DNA of 64,000 bases from Nocardia yamanashiensis NBRC 100130 (GTDB lineage Bacteria; Actinomycetota; Actinomycetes; Mycobacteriales; Mycobacteriaceae), in NCBI RefSeq assembly GCF_001613325.1, contig NZ_BDCD01000016.1, positions 310,001 to 374,000 of the forward strand, in the 5' to 3' direction. Position 1 is the first letter of the stretch; each line of letters starts with the position of its first letter. A program made the translations under genes and the position numbers. The notes beneath the pieces are model-generated. The model did no database searches, had not been told where the DNA came from, and was given only the letters and a program-made list of their open reading frames with translations. This document shows, piece by piece, positions 1 through 8,711 of this stretch.

Positions 1-399
1 CTGGAATTCGCGGTGTACGGGCCGCGCGCCTACGCCCTGCTGCTGGACCGGCCGTCGCAGCGGCTGTCGGAGTACCGGGAATTCAAGGTCGACGCGGTGG
101 CGGTGGCGCACAACAACCAGCTCTTTCGCGCCGAGGACGGCGATGCCGCCGACTCGTTGCAGCACGCCATCGAAAGCGAGCTGACGGCAACGGGTTACGA
201 GAGCATGGACGCGGGCGCGGGCGTCACCGGCGTGTCCTGCTACCGAGCCACGCAACCCGACGCCCGCGTGATCGAGGCCCGGCACTACGCCTGCCTGCTG
301 CGGCACGGGGCGTACGTGTGGCGGATCAACGGCAATCAGGAAGTGCCCGTGCGGCAGATGGCGGCGGCGCAGGCGGCGCTCTCGAGGGAGAATCGATGA
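1..399 (+). CDS. C-terminal part of a probable DUF7373-type lipoprotein (cut by window edge)
   Basis: The reading frame is open from the first base, so the gene starts upstream and only about 132 C-terminal residues are visible. The internal GTG at 13 has no ribosome binding site and is not taken as the start. The end of the protein (paired Cys in CYRA and YACLLRHGAYVWRI) resembles the C-terminal domain of exported actinobacterial DUF7373 lipoproteins, but the signal peptide lies outside the window. It ends 22 bp before the kinase at 422 and is probably in the same operon. The family call is from memory of the fold and is moderate; function is unknown. Confidence 0.5.
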   Translation: MEFAVYGPRAYALLLDRPSQRLSEYREFKVDAVAVAHNNQLFRAEDGDAADSLQHAIESELTATGYESMDAGAGVTGVSCYRATQPDARVIEARHYACLLRHGAYVWRINGNQEVPVRQMAAAQAALSRENR

Positions 400-421
400 C
401 ATCGGCGAGGGAGGCGCGACG

Positions 422-2257
422 ATGAAACCCCGGGGTCGGCACGTGCCGAAGCAACTGGGCCGCTACCGGGTGCTGGCGGTGATCGGGCACGGGGCCATGG
501 GGGAGGTGCTGCTGGGGCGGGGACCGGACGGGCGGTTGGTGGCCATCAAGCTGATCCACCGGGAGCTCGCGGGGGACGTGACGTTCCATGCGCGCTTCCG
601 GCGCGAGATCGAAGCGTCCAAACGGGTCACCGGGGCGTACACGGCGGGTGTGGTCGGGTACGACATCGACTGCGATCGGCCCTGGCTGGCAACGGAATTC
701 ATCGCCGGTCCGACCTTGCAGGAGATGCTCGACAGCTACGGCAAACTGCCGTTGCCGGGGTTGAAGCTGCTGGCGGTCGGGCTGGCGTCGGCGCTGCTGG
801 AGATCCATCGCACCGAGGTGGTGCATCGCGATCTCAAACCGAGCAATGTGCTGCTCACCGCCGAAGGGCCGCGCGTCATCGACTTCGGGATCGCGCTGGC
901 GCTGGAAACCGATGTGGCGCTGACCATGGCGGGGGTGCGGATCGGGTCGCCCGCCTACATGTCGCCCGAACAGGCGGGCGGGCAGTCGCTGACCATGGCG
1001 TCGGATGTGTTCTCGCTCGGGTCGGTGCTGGTGATGGCGGCGACCGGGTCGATTCCGTTCGGGTCGGCGGGGCCGCTGCACGGTACGGCGGATCTGGGTG
1101 CGGTGCCGGTGGAGATGCGCGAGCTGATCGCCGCCTGCCTGAATCCCGATGCGGCGCTGCGGCCTACGCCCGCACAGGTGCTGGACGCGGCCGAGCGGAT
1201 TCCGGCCGATCCGGTGTGGCCGGGGCCGGTGCGGCGGCGGATCGAGGAATTCCGGATGGAGGCGGTGCGGTGGGCCGACGGGCCGGCCGAATCGGCCGGG
1301 CCCTGGAAACGGATGCGGCCCTGGTATCGCCGGATCGTGGTGGGAGTGGCGGTGGGTGTGGTGGCGGTGCTGGCGGCGAGCCTGCTGGTGGATATGACGG
1401 TGCCGGGGCATGCCGTCGCCATGAGTGATCCGCCGCTTGTGCTGACGGACAAGGAGATTCGCAGTCTGGACGTGTGCGAGCTGCTCGGGCCGGCGGTGCT
1501 GGGAGAGTTCGGCACCTATGTCGACGAGCTGACCGCGGACGGGGCGATGGCGTGCGCGACCGGGATGACCGATACCGCCGGGCGGAAGCTGGAATACACG
1601 CTGTCCGTGGCCAATCCGGTGGGGACGGTGCGGGCGCGGAACGAGCCTACCGGGAGCACCATCGCGTGGATGCCGGTGCTGGGGCTGGCCGCCACCGCCG
1701 CCACCTGTGATCGTTATGTCATCACCCAGAGCGGGCTGCCGCTGTCGGTGAATCTGCGAGTTCGGGTGGCGAGTGGGGACGGGTGCGTGGCCGCGGAGAA
1801 GGCGCTGCGGGCGATCGTGCATCGGCTGTCGGTGAACCCGCCGTTGCGTGCGCTGCCCGCGAATTCCGTGCTGGCCCTGGATCCTTGCACGTTGTTCGAG
1901 CGCGGAACCACTCCGGCGGGGATCGGGGATCCCGCCGTCTACACCACTTCCGGGCCGCACGGCTGTCTGCTGTCGGGCCGGGACGGGGAGCTCACGCTCA
2001 GTTTCGACGAACGGCTGCGGCCCGCGTGGTCCGGTGCGCGCGGGCGCGGGTATCGCTCGGTCGACAGCCGGAATGCCTACAATATGGATCGCTCGCCGCA
2101 GCGGTGTTCCTATATCGTGCTCGCCCAGCCGACGACCGGGCGCAATGGGGAAATCGTTGCCGTGGACTATATTTCGCGGCGGGTGCCCGAGAAGGACGCG
2201 TGTGAGCTCGCCGACGCCATCGCCGCTCCCATTCTGAAGAAGCTGCCGAGATTATGA
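422..2257 (+). CDS. Transmembrane serine/threonine protein kinase
   Basis: This 611-residue protein has an N-terminal Hanks-type kinase domain with all catalytic elements: glycine loop GHGAMGEV at about 22-29, ATP-anchoring Lys43 in VAIK, catalytic loop HRDLKPSN at 135-142, DFG at 154-156 and an SPEQ activation-loop end. A single hydrophobic segment at about 303-325 follows a basic stretch, placing the kinase in the cytoplasm and about 285 residues outside. The outer part has several Cys residues and resembles no sensor I know. Its stop overlaps the next gene by four bases (ATGA at 2254), so it is translationally coupled to the pseudokinase. The target is unknown. Confidence 0.9.
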   Translation: MKPRGRHVPKQLGRYRVLAVIGHGAMGEVLLGRGPDGRLVAIKLIHRELAGDVTFHARFRREIEASKRVTGAYTAGVVGYDIDCDRPWLATEFIAGPTLQEMLDSYGKLPLPGLKLLAVGLASALLEIHRTEVVHRDLKPSNVLLTAEGPRVIDFGIALALETDVALTMAGVRIGSPAYMSPEQAGGQSLTMASDVFSLGSVLVMAATGSIPFGSAGPLHGTADLGAVPVEMRELIAACLNPDAALRPTPAQVLDAAERIPADPVWPGPVRRRIEEFRMEAVRWADGPAESAGPWKRMRPWYRRIVVGVAVGVVAVLAASLLVDMTVPGHAVAMSDPPLVLTDKEIRSLDVCELLGPAVLGEFGTYVDELTADGAMACATGMTDTAGRKLEYTLSVANPVGTVRARNEPTGSTIAWMPVLGLAATAATCDRYVITQSGLPLSVNLRVRVASGDGCVAAEKALRAIVHRLSVNPPLRALPANSVLALDPCTLFERGTTPAGIGDPAVYTTSGPHGCLLSGRDGELTLSFDERLRPAWSGARGRGYRSVDSRNAYNMDRSPQRCSYIVLAQPTTGRNGEIVAVDYISRRVPEKDACELADAIAAPILKKLPRL

Positions 2258-4104
2258 GCATCGAATCCATCACCCCGGAGGATCCGCCGCGCATCGGGCC
2301 GTATCGCCTGCTGGGCGTGCTCGGCACCGGGCCCGGGTTCCGCACCTTTCTCGGTGTCGGGCCGGACGGGGGCGTGTACGTGCTGCAACGCGTGGGTGCG
2401 CCGCTGCTGTCCGAACCGGATTTCCGGGCGCGGTGGCGGGCGAACGCGCTGGCTTCCATGCGGGTCGGCGGGCCCGGGAATCCCACGGTCATCGATGTCG
2501 ACTCCGAGGATGAAAACCCTTGGCGATCATCGGTATTCGTGCCCGCCATCAGCCTGGACAGTATTGTCGCCCGTCATCGGGCGTTGCCCGTGCCCGCCGT
2601 TCGGGCTCTCGCCGCCGGGCTGGCGGCCGCGCTCGACAGTGTGCATGCGGCCGGGCTGGTGCATCGGCGCGTCCGTCCCGACACCGTCGGATTGACCCGT
2701 GACAGTGTGCGGTTGGCCGAGATCGGCATCCCGCCACCGCCGGGTATGCCGCCGCTCGACACCCCTTATCTGGCGCCCGAACAGCGGCACGGCTATGAGC
2801 CGACGCCTGCGGCCGATGTGTATTCGCTCGGTGCGGTGCTCGTTTACGCCGCCACCGGCGAATCGCCTGCTGCTGACTTGCGATCGGTTCCCGCGCCGCT
2901 GCACGATCTGATCGCCACCTGCCTGCGGCCCGATCCGGGCGCCCGTCCGACTCCCGCCCAGATCCTGCGTGGTCTCGGTAATCCCACGGCCGCCTCGTGG
3001 CCTGCCTCGGTTCTGAATGCCATCGACGAACAAGAACAGCAAGTTCACCAGCTCGTCGCCGCCCAGCCCACCGTCACCACCGCCGGAGCCCCGCCTGCCG
3101 TGGGTGCACGCCTGTCCGAAGCGCTCAGTCGCACAACGGAATCCGGAACCGCCGGGGTCCGGTCCATGCGCAGGCGGCTGTCCCGCACCAGACCCCTGCT
3201 TCGCATAACCGCCGGCGTCGCGGCGCTGATCCTGCTCGCCGCCACCGCCACGGCCATCGCGGTAACCCGGGACGACCCGGCCCCCAGCACCGAACCCGCT
3301 CCGGTCCCGGGCATCTCCCTCGACCAGCTGCGCCGAACCGACGCGTGCGCCTGGCTCACCACCGCCCTCGGCGATTCCTTCCCGGCGTCGCCCGCCACAC
3401 TCCCCAAATCCTCCTGGAAGCTCACCGAAACCCCCAGCTGGGGCTGCCTGGCCGCCGCCTCCGGCTACGAACTGGAACTCACCCTGGGCCAGCACCTCAC
3501 CGGCTTCACCCCGCAGCAATCCTTCGTCGACGGCATCGCCCTCCGCACCGGCGCCGCCCCCCGCTGCTCCCGCTCCATCGCCGCCGCCGCACCCGACGCC
3601 ACCTCCGGCATCACCCTCGAACTCCGCCAGCCCGCCACCGTAAAGAACTGCACCCCAATAGATCCCATAGCCGCCACCCTCGCCCGCACCCTCACCACCG
3701 CCCCCACCTCACCCCGCCCCACCACCTCCTTCGCCACCCTCACCCCCTGCTCCCTCGTCACCCGCGAAGCAGTAACCAAAACCATCGGCCCCACCCCCCT
3801 CCAACCCTCCATCTCCGACGCCCACTCCTGCGTATGGGACGGCGGCGTAGAAGCCACCATCCGCCTCTCCCGCACCGGCATCTACACCCCCACCCCCGCC
3901 GAAACCAAAATCGTCGAAGGCGTCCGCATGTACCTCGACACCCCCGAAGCCACCACCACCTGCACCCGCGAATACCTCGACCCCACCACCAACACCGAAA
4001 CCCTCGCCGTAATCATCAGCTGGATAGACAGCACCCGAGAAATGAACTGCCCCATGGCCGAAGTAATCCTCCGAGCCGCAGTAGCCCGCCTCCCCACCCG
4101 CTGA
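2254..4104 (+). CDS. Membrane-anchored pseudokinase
   Basis: This 616-residue protein has the same layout as its upstream neighbour: kinase fold, one membrane helix at about 315-338, and an extracellular Cys-containing domain. The catalytic residues are gone. VAIK reads VYVL (Lys replaced by Leu44), HRD reads HRR at about 136-138, and DFG reads EIG at about 154-156. The structural signatures YLAPEQ and DVYSLGAVLVY remain. It is therefore predicted to bind or regulate rather than phosphorylate, with the co-translated active kinase as the obvious partner (inference). The sequence encoding the outer domain, from about 3340, uses almost only C-ending codons, unlike the first half of the gene. It meets the next gene convergently 41 bp away. 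Confidence 0.85.
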   Translation: MSIESITPEDPPRIGPYRLLGVLGTGPGFRTFLGVGPDGGVYVLQRVGAPLLSEPDFRARWRANALASMRVGGPGNPTVIDVDSEDENPWRSSVFVPAISLDSIVARHRALPVPAVRALAAGLAAALDSVHAAGLVHRRVRPDTVGLTRDSVRLAEIGIPPPPGMPPLDTPYLAPEQRHGYEPTPAADVYSLGAVLVYAATGESPAADLRSVPAPLHDLIATCLRPDPGARPTPAQILRGLGNPTAASWPASVLNAIDEQEQQVHQLVAAQPTVTTAGAPPAVGARLSEALSRTTESGTAGVRSMRRRLSRTRPLLRITAGVAALILLAATATAIAVTRDDPAPSTEPAPVPGISLDQLRRTDACAWLTTALGDSFPASPATLPKSSWKLTETPSWGCLAAASGYELELTLGQHLTGFTPQQSFVDGIALRTGAAPRCSRSIAAAAPDATSGITLELRQPATVKNCTPIDPIAATLARTLTTAPTSPRPTTSFATLTPCSLVTREAVTKTIGPTPLQPSISDAHSCVWDGGVEATIRLSRTGIYTPTPAETKIVEGVRMYLDTPEATTTCTREYLDPTTNTETLAVIISWIDSTREMNCPMAEVILRAAVARLPTR

Positions 4105-4145
4105 CCCGCAACAACCACGGGCATTGTCCACGCCGACGACGGGGG

Positions 4146-5558
4146 TTATGAGCGGGGGAGGCTTTCCAGGGCCGCTTTGGCGGGGGCGTAGCCGGCTTGG
4201 GCGGACTTGCGGTAGGCGCGTTTGGCGGCGTCGGTGCGGCCGAGGGATTTCCATTGGTCGCCGAGGGCTTTGAGGGCGACCATGTCGCTGTCTTGTTCTA
4301 CCTCGCGGTAGAGGAGTTCGGCTCGGTCGGTTTCGCCGCGGGCTTCATGGACGGCTGCGAGGTGGACCTTGCCCAGGACGTGGCCGTGGTCTACGTAGCG
4401 GCGGTACCAGTAGGCGGCTTGGTTGAGGTCGCCGGATTGCAGGCACATGTGGCCGAGGGTGAGCATCGAGAGGGTTTCGCCGCTTTCGGCGGCTCGGCGG
4501 TACCAGCGTTCGGCTTCGGTGCGGGCGCCACGGTTTTCGAGTAGTCGGGCCAGGAAGGACATGGCGAGGGCATCGTTGGTAGAGGCGGCTTGGCGGAGTA
4601 GGCGTTCGGCTTCGCGGATGTTGCCGCGCTGCTGGTATTCGCGGGCGCGGGCCAGGAGCTGGCCGACCTCGCCGCGTTTGCGGCCGCTTTCGGGGGATCG
4701 CGAATTGGTCGGGGGGACCAGCTGTTTGGGGGCGGGGGGCGTGCGCTCGGTGAGTAGTAGCAGTGCTTCGCTGATGGACGGGCGTAGTTCCGGTTGTTTA
4801 TCCATCAGCCGGGTGATGAGGCGGGCGAGTTGGCCGGCGCGTGCGGGTGGGGGAGCGGCCGCGAACATCACCGCTTTCATGGTTCCTTGGATGGTGTCGC
4901 GGCGAAACGGCGAAACGCCTTCCACCGCCTGGTACAGGGTGACGCCGAGGGAATACAGGTCGCCCGCGGGGGTGTCGTCGCCGTCGATGCGTTCCGGCGC
5001 CATGTACTCGAACGACCCGATGATGGTCTCTTTGGCGGTCAGCGTGTGATCGGAATGATGGCGGGCGGTACCGAAATCCGTCAGCAGCACTTCCCCGCCG
5101 GCGCCGAGCAGAATATTGCCCGGCTTCACGTCACGGTGCACGACCCCCGCATCGTGTGCGGCCCGCAGCGCCCGCAGCATCGCGTCCGCGATAGCGCCGG
5201 CATCCGCCACCCCCACCGGCCCCTCGGCATCGACCCGCTGCTTGAGCGACCGCCCAGCCACCAGATCCATCACGATCCACGGCGTCCCGCCATCGGTAAC
5301 CACATCCAGCACACTCACGATATTCGGATGATCCCGCAGCCGCACCGCATTCCGAGCCTCGCGCTCGGCCCGCGCCACCCGCTCGGCGTGCTCCGCATCC
5401 GACTCCGCCTGCGGCAACAGCACTTCCTTCACCGCGACATCCACCCGCGACCGCTCGTCCCGCGCCTTCCACACGGTCCCGAACCCGCCACTACCCAGCT
5501 TCTCGATCAACCGATACCGGCCACCCAGCACCCAGCCCGGTCGTCCCAGCGCCGACAT
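4146..5558 (-). CDS. Soluble serine/threonine kinase with Sel1/TPR-like repeats
   Basis: The start is the ATG at 5558, preceded by AGGGG at a good distance; the frame stays open further upstream but without homology. The 470-residue product has an intact kinase domain: GSGGFGTV at 22-29, Lys44 in VAVK, HRDVKPGN near 139, DFG, and MAPER. No membrane helix follows. Instead, residues of about 290-470 form Ala/Leu-rich repeats with recurring AERWYRRAAESGE-like units typical of Sel1/TPR solenoids, which usually bind protein partners. It lies convergent to the kinase/pseudokinase pair and divergent from the acetyltransferase gene. Confidence 0.88.
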   Translation of the reverse strand: MSALGRPGWVLGGRYRLIEKLGSGGFGTVWKARDERSRVDVAVKEVLLPQAESDAEHAERVARAEREARNAVRLRDHPNIVSVLDVVTDGGTPWIVMDLVAGRSLKQRVDAEGPVGVADAGAIADAMLRALRAAHDAGVVHRDVKPGNILLGAGGEVLLTDFGTARHHSDHTLTAKETIIGSFEYMAPERIDGDDTPAGDLYSLGVTLYQAVEGVSPFRRDTIQGTMKAVMFAAAPPPARAGQLARLITRLMDKQPELRPSISEALLLLTERTPPAPKQLVPPTNSRSPESGRKRGEVGQLLARAREYQQRGNIREAERLLRQAASTNDALAMSFLARLLENRGARTEAERWYRRAAESGETLSMLTLGHMCLQSGDLNQAAYWYRRYVDHGHVLGKVHLAAVHEARGETDRAELLYREVEQDSDMVALKALGDQWKSLGRTDAAKRAYRKSAQAGYAPAKAALESLPRS

Positions 5559-5705
5559 GAACGCCCCTAGCAGCTCTGTGCCTCTGCACCATTCGCAACC
5601 AGACAACCGTACTCGACCGCTCCGGCCAGCGCGATCGACCCGGATGGCCGGGGACACCACGATGCTCCGTGATGTCCCACCCGCACGGGACGTTCGACAT
5701 TTACG

Positions 5706-6251
5706 GTGTCCTATGTGGCGGTCATCCACCGGGAAACACCTATCGGCGAACTCACCATCCGACCCGCACAACCCGACGAGGCGGAAATCATCCTCGACTT
5801 GCTGGCGGAGGCTGCGGGCTGGTTGCGAAGCCGGGGCATCGACCAGTGGCCACAACGGTTTCCCACGAGTTCGGTGCGGCATCAAATCGTGAGCAGGGAA
5901 GCGCTATTGGTGTTCGACGCGAACAACCCAGTCGCCACCGTCGTAGTCGCAGACACCAACACCGAATTCTGGAAAACGGACAGCACTTCCGCCTACTACA
6001 TCTCTCGACTGGCCGTCGCCCGCCAAGCAGCAGGCGCAGGCCTCGGCCACCGCATCTTGGACTGGATCACCGACCGAGCCGTAGCCGATCATCGCCGATA
6101 CGTCCGACTGGCGACGTCGAGCGATAACCCCCGCCTGCGCCGGTATTACGAGGAAGCCGATTTCGAGCATGTCGCAGACCCGCCGGACACTCGCTGGCCG
6201 ACGAGTCTCTATCAGCGCAATGCGACTCGGTCGATCCGGCGCGGAGTTTGA
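5706..6251 (+). CDS. GNAT-family N-acetyltransferase
   Basis: This predicted 181-residue acyl-CoA N-acyltransferase has the acetyl-CoA pyrophosphate-binding segment RQAAGAGLG near residue 105, followed by a helix and NPRLRRYYEEADFEHV, the usual GNAT motif B region. The start is GTG 5706; a second in-frame GTG lies at 5715 and neither has a strong ribosome binding site. It is transcribed away from the kinase gene at 5558. The substrate cannot be told from sequence. Confidence 0.8.
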   Translation: MSYVAVIHRETPIGELTIRPAQPDEAEIILDLLAEAAGWLRSRGIDQWPQRFPTSSVRHQIVSREALLVFDANNPVATVVVADTNTEFWKTDSTSAYYISRLAVARQAAGAGLGHRILDWITDRAVADHRRYVRLATSSDNPRLRRYYEEADFEHVADPPDTRWPTSLYQRNATRSIRRGV

Positions 6252-6284
6252 AAGGGCTGCAACGGTTGCGGGAGTGTGCTGGGG

Positions 6285-7085
6285 CTACGAGCAGCAGTCT
6301 GTTCCGCAGCAGGGGCGGTCGGTGGGGTGGACGGCTTTGATGATTGCGGAGTGCATGCCGTCGGCTACGGGGTGGGTGGGGGTGATCTCGATTTGTTCGA
6401 ATCCGGCTGATTGCAGGAGGGTTCGGTATTCGGTGAAGGAGAGTGCGCCTGCTATGCAGCCGACGTAGTCGCCGCGTTCGGCTCGGGCGGTGGGGGAGAG
6501 GGTGTCGTCGGCGAGGACGTCGGCGATGCCGATTCGGCCGCCGGGGGCGAGGACGCGGGCGATTTCGGCGAATACTGCGGGCTTGTCGGTGGACAGGTTG
6601 ATTACGCAGTTGGAGATCACTACGTCGATGGTGTTGTCCGGGAGGGGGATTGATTCGATGGTGCCTTTGATGAACTCGACGTTGGTGGCCTCGGCTTTGG
6701 TGGCGTTGGCTCGGGCGAGGGCGAGCATTTCGTCGGTCATGTCGAGTCCGAATGCCTTGCCGGTGGGGCCGACTCGGCGGGCGGAGAGCAGGACGTCGAT
6801 GCCGCCGCCGGAGCCGAGGTCGAGGACGGTTTCGCCCGTGCGAAGGTCGGCGACGGCGGTGGGGTTGCCGCAGCCGAGGGAGGCGGCGACGGCCTGGATG
6901 GGTAGTGCGTCGCGGTCGGCGGAGGCGTAGAGGCCGGCGCCGAAGTTCTGGTCGATGTCGACTTCTCCGGTCCCGCAGCAGGTGGTGCCGCAGCAGTCTT
7001 CGGCGGTTTTGCTGTCGGTGACCGCGATGGCGGCCGCCGCGTATCGGTCGCGCACTGTCTCGCGCAGGGCGTCGGCTTCTGGCAT
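6285..7085 (-). CDS. arsM: Arsenite S-adenosylmethionine methyltransferase
   Basis: This 266-residue enzyme is predicted to methylate As(III) with SAM. SAM motif I is VLDLGSGGG at 87-95. Cysteines sit where ArsM uses them: Cys72 (SLGCGNP), one near 160 (NCVINLS) and one near 209 (VGCIAGAL). Extra pairs lie at 31-32 and 36-37, and the C-terminus is CCGTDCCS, a common arsenic-binding tail. The ATG at 7085 is chosen for the AGAGGAG site 8 nt upstream; the frame extends further but without sense. It is divergent from arsR, with palindromes between them that probably control both directions. Confidence 0.93.
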   Translation of the reverse strand: MPEADALRETVRDRYAAAAIAVTDSKTAEDCCGTTCCGTGEVDIDQNFGAGLYASADRDALPIQAVAASLGCGNPTAVADLRTGETVLDLGSGGGIDVLLSARRVGPTGKAFGLDMTDEMLALARANATKAEATNVEFIKGTIESIPLPDNTIDVVISNCVINLSTDKPAVFAEIARVLAPGGRIGIADVLADDTLSPTARAERGDYVGCIAGALSFTEYRTLLQSAGFEQIEITPTHPVADGMHSAIIKAVHPTDRPCCGTDCCS

Positions 7086-7129
7086 GGGAATCACTCCTCT
7101 TGGAGGCCGCCCGGGGCCGGCTGATCGGT

Positions 7130-7155
7130 CTGTATTGACAATTGTCGATATACAG
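7130..7155. promoter_or_regulatory. Possible second ArsR operator in the arsM/arsR gap
   Basis: CTGTAT and ATACAG form 6-bp inverted arms, and a 10-bp self-complementary core (GACAATTGTC) lies between them, slightly off-centre. It is nearer the arsM start and could serve that promoter. The function is inferred from position. Confidence 0.4.
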
Positions 7156-7169
7156 TCTGGCGCGCTGAT

Positions 7170-7189
7170 TCGATATCTGTCAATATCGA
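7170..7189. promoter_or_regulatory. arsR: Candidate ArsR operator
   Basis: TCGATAT-CTGTCA-ATATCGA is a perfect inverted repeat with 7-bp arms and a 6-bp spacer, ending 3 bp before the arsR GTG. The size and spacing suit a dimeric winged-helix ArsR repressor, and the position suggests autoregulation. No binding data are implied. Confidence 0.6.
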
Positions 7190-7192
7190 TGA

Positions 7193-7564
7193 GTGTCGAA
7201 ACAGGAACTGCCGGTGATCGCCTCCACCGACTGCTGCACCACCACCCTCGCAACGCCTCTTGATGCCGAGGCCGCGGTTGATCTGGCGGCGGCGTTCAAG
7301 GCGCTCGGGGATCCGGTGCGGCTGCGGCTGTTGTCGATGATCGCTGCCGCAGGCGGGGAAGAGGTCTGTGTCTGTGAGCTCACGCCCGCGTTCGATCTGT
7401 CGCAGCCGACGATCTCTCACCATCTGAAGGTGTTGCGCGAGGCCGGGCTGTTGATCTCCCAGCGGCGCGCGACCTGGGTGTACTACCGGGTTGTTCCCGC
7501 TGCGCTGCAACGTCTTTCCGATATCCTCGCCCCGGCCGGGCTGACCGTCCCCGCCTCGGCATGA
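7193..7564 (+). CDS. arsR: ArsR-family arsenic-responsive repressor
   Basis: This 123-residue winged-helix repressor has FKALGDPVRLRLL, then a CVC motif near residue 60 (VCVCEL), the As(III)-sensing position of classical ArsR. The recognition helix is in SQPTISHHLKVLREAG. A further Cys pair at 14-15 may add a ligand. The start is GTG 7193, just after the palindrome at 7170-7189. It overlaps the channel gene by four bases, so arsR, channel and arsC form one coupled unit. It should repress both this operon and arsM. Confidence 0.92.
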   Translation: MSKQELPVIASTDCCTTTLATPLDAEAAVDLAAAFKALGDPVRLRLLSMIAAAGGEEVCVCELTPAFDLSQPTISHHLKVLREAGLLISQRRATWVYYRVVPAALQRLSDILAPAGLTVPASA

Positions 7565-8310
7565 GCGCGATGGGTACGCCACCGTTGGCGCGCCGACTGG
7601 CCGCCGAAGCGGTCGGAACCGCCCTGCTGGTCGCGGTGGTGGTCGGGTCCGGCATCGCCGCCCAGCAGCTGTCGCCGAACGACACCGGCTTGCAGCTGCT
7701 GCAGAACTCCACCGCGACCGTCCTCGGCCTCGCGGTCCTGATCCTGGTCTTCGGGCCGGTCTCCGGAGCGCACTTCAATCCCGCTGTCTCCCTGGCGGAT
7801 TGGCTCGCCGGACGCCGCACCGGTACGGGCCTGACCGGCACCGAGACGGCGGCCTACAGTGCCGCCCAAACCCTGGGCGCGGTCCTCGGAGCGGTCCTGG
7901 CCAACATCATGTTCGACACTGCGGCCGCGCAGATCTCCACCCATCACCGCATCACGACCGGGCACCTGATCGGCGAAATCGTCGCCACCGCAGGACTTAT
8001 CGCACTCATCTTCACCCTGGCGCGCACCGGTCGCACCGCCCTGGCGCCCTTCGCAGTCGCGGCTTGGATCGGCGCGGCCTACTGGTTCACCAGCAGCACA
8101 TCCTTCGCCAACCCCGCCGTCACGATCGGGCGGATCTTCACCGACACCTTCGCCGGCATCGCCCCCACCTCCGCACCCGGGTTCATCGCCGCCCAACTCC
8201 TGGGCGCACTGCTGGGACTGGGCGCGGCCGCGGTCTTCCACCCCGCCACGTCACCCGACGACATCGTCCTCCCACACCCCGACCCGCTGAAAGGCCCCCT
8301 GCCGCAATGA
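7561..8310 (+). CDS. Aquaglyceroporin (MIP family), probable arsenite channel
   Basis: This 249-residue membrane protein has six predicted helices and the two MIP signature loops, HFNPAVSL near residue 62 and SFANPAVTIGR near 182. It sits between arsR and arsC with 4-bp overlaps on both sides, and no ArsB or Acr3 pump is present. In Sinorhizobium an aquaglyceroporin (AqpS) takes the place of the pump and lets arsenite from the reductase diffuse out. The same role is inferred here from context; the sequence alone does not separate arsenite from glycerol or water. Confidence 0.85.
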   Translation: MSAMGTPPLARRLAAEAVGTALLVAVVVGSGIAAQQLSPNDTGLQLLQNSTATVLGLAVLILVFGPVSGAHFNPAVSLADWLAGRRTGTGLTGTETAAYSAAQTLGAVLGAVLANIMFDTAAAQISTHHRITTGHLIGEIVATAGLIALIFTLARTGRTALAPFAVAAWIGAAYWFTSSTSFANPAVTIGRIFTDTFAGIAPTSAPGFIAAQLLGALLGLGAAAVFHPATSPDDIVLPHPDPLKGPLPQ

Positions 8311-8711
8311 CATCGGTCCGCCCCAGCGTGTTGTTCGTCTGCGTCCACAACGCCGGACGCTCCCAAATGGCCCACGGCTTCCTCACCCACCTAGCCGGCG
8401 ACCGCGTCGAAGTCCGCTCCGCCGGCACTGCCCCCGCCGACGCCATCAACCCCGTCGCGGTCCAGGCAATGGCCGAACTCGGCATCGACATCACCGCCCA
8501 AACCCCGAAAATCCTCACCCCCGACACCGTCGAAACCTCCACAGTCGTGATCACCATGGGCTGCGGCGACACCTGCCCCTACTTCCCCGGAGTCTCCTAC
8601 CGCGACTGGAAACTCGACGACCCCGCCGGCCAGGGCATCGACGCCGTCCGCACCATCCGCGATCAGATAGAAACCCACATCCGCGAACTCCTCACCGAAC
8701 TCGCACTCTGA
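8307..8711 (+). CDS. arsC: Arsenate reductase, low-molecular-weight phosphatase fold
   Basis: This 134-residue reductase converts arsenate to arsenite. The P-loop CVHNAGRSQ at about 11-19 is the CX5R catalytic motif, and MGCGDTCPYFPG near 84-95 carries the additional Cys residues of thiol-dependent ArsC; DWKLDDPAGQG follows as usual. In actinobacteria such enzymes often use mycothiol, but the thiol partner cannot be decided here. The ATG at 8307 overlaps the channel stop by four bases. Upstream in-frame sequence belongs to another frame of the channel gene. Confidence 0.92.
   Translation: MTSVRPSVLFVCVHNAGRSQMAHGFLTHLAGDRVEVRSAGTAPADAINPVAVQAMAELGIDITAQTPKILTPDTVETSTVVITMGCGDTCPYFPGVSYRDWKLDDPAGQGIDAVRTIRDQIETHIRELLTELAL

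Noticed and set aside
326..1960. 544-residue minus-strand frame under the first kinase gene
   Set aside because: The composition is Arg/His/Pro/Gln rich, there is no family likeness, and the sense strand encodes an intact kinase with all motifs.
4105..4145. Possible terminator between the convergent kinase genes
   Set aside because: No stem of useful length is found in the 41-bp gap.
2997..4151. 384-residue His/Arg/Pro-rich plus-strand frame
   Set aside because: It overlaps the pseudokinase in another frame; the His/Arg/Pro bias is what C-rich codons give when shifted by one base. It is not a metal-binding protein.
7130..7190. Defined -35/-10 promoter boxes for arsM and arsR
   Set aside because: TTGACA occurs on both strands but no partner box at 16-18 bp was convincing, so only the palindromes are reported.
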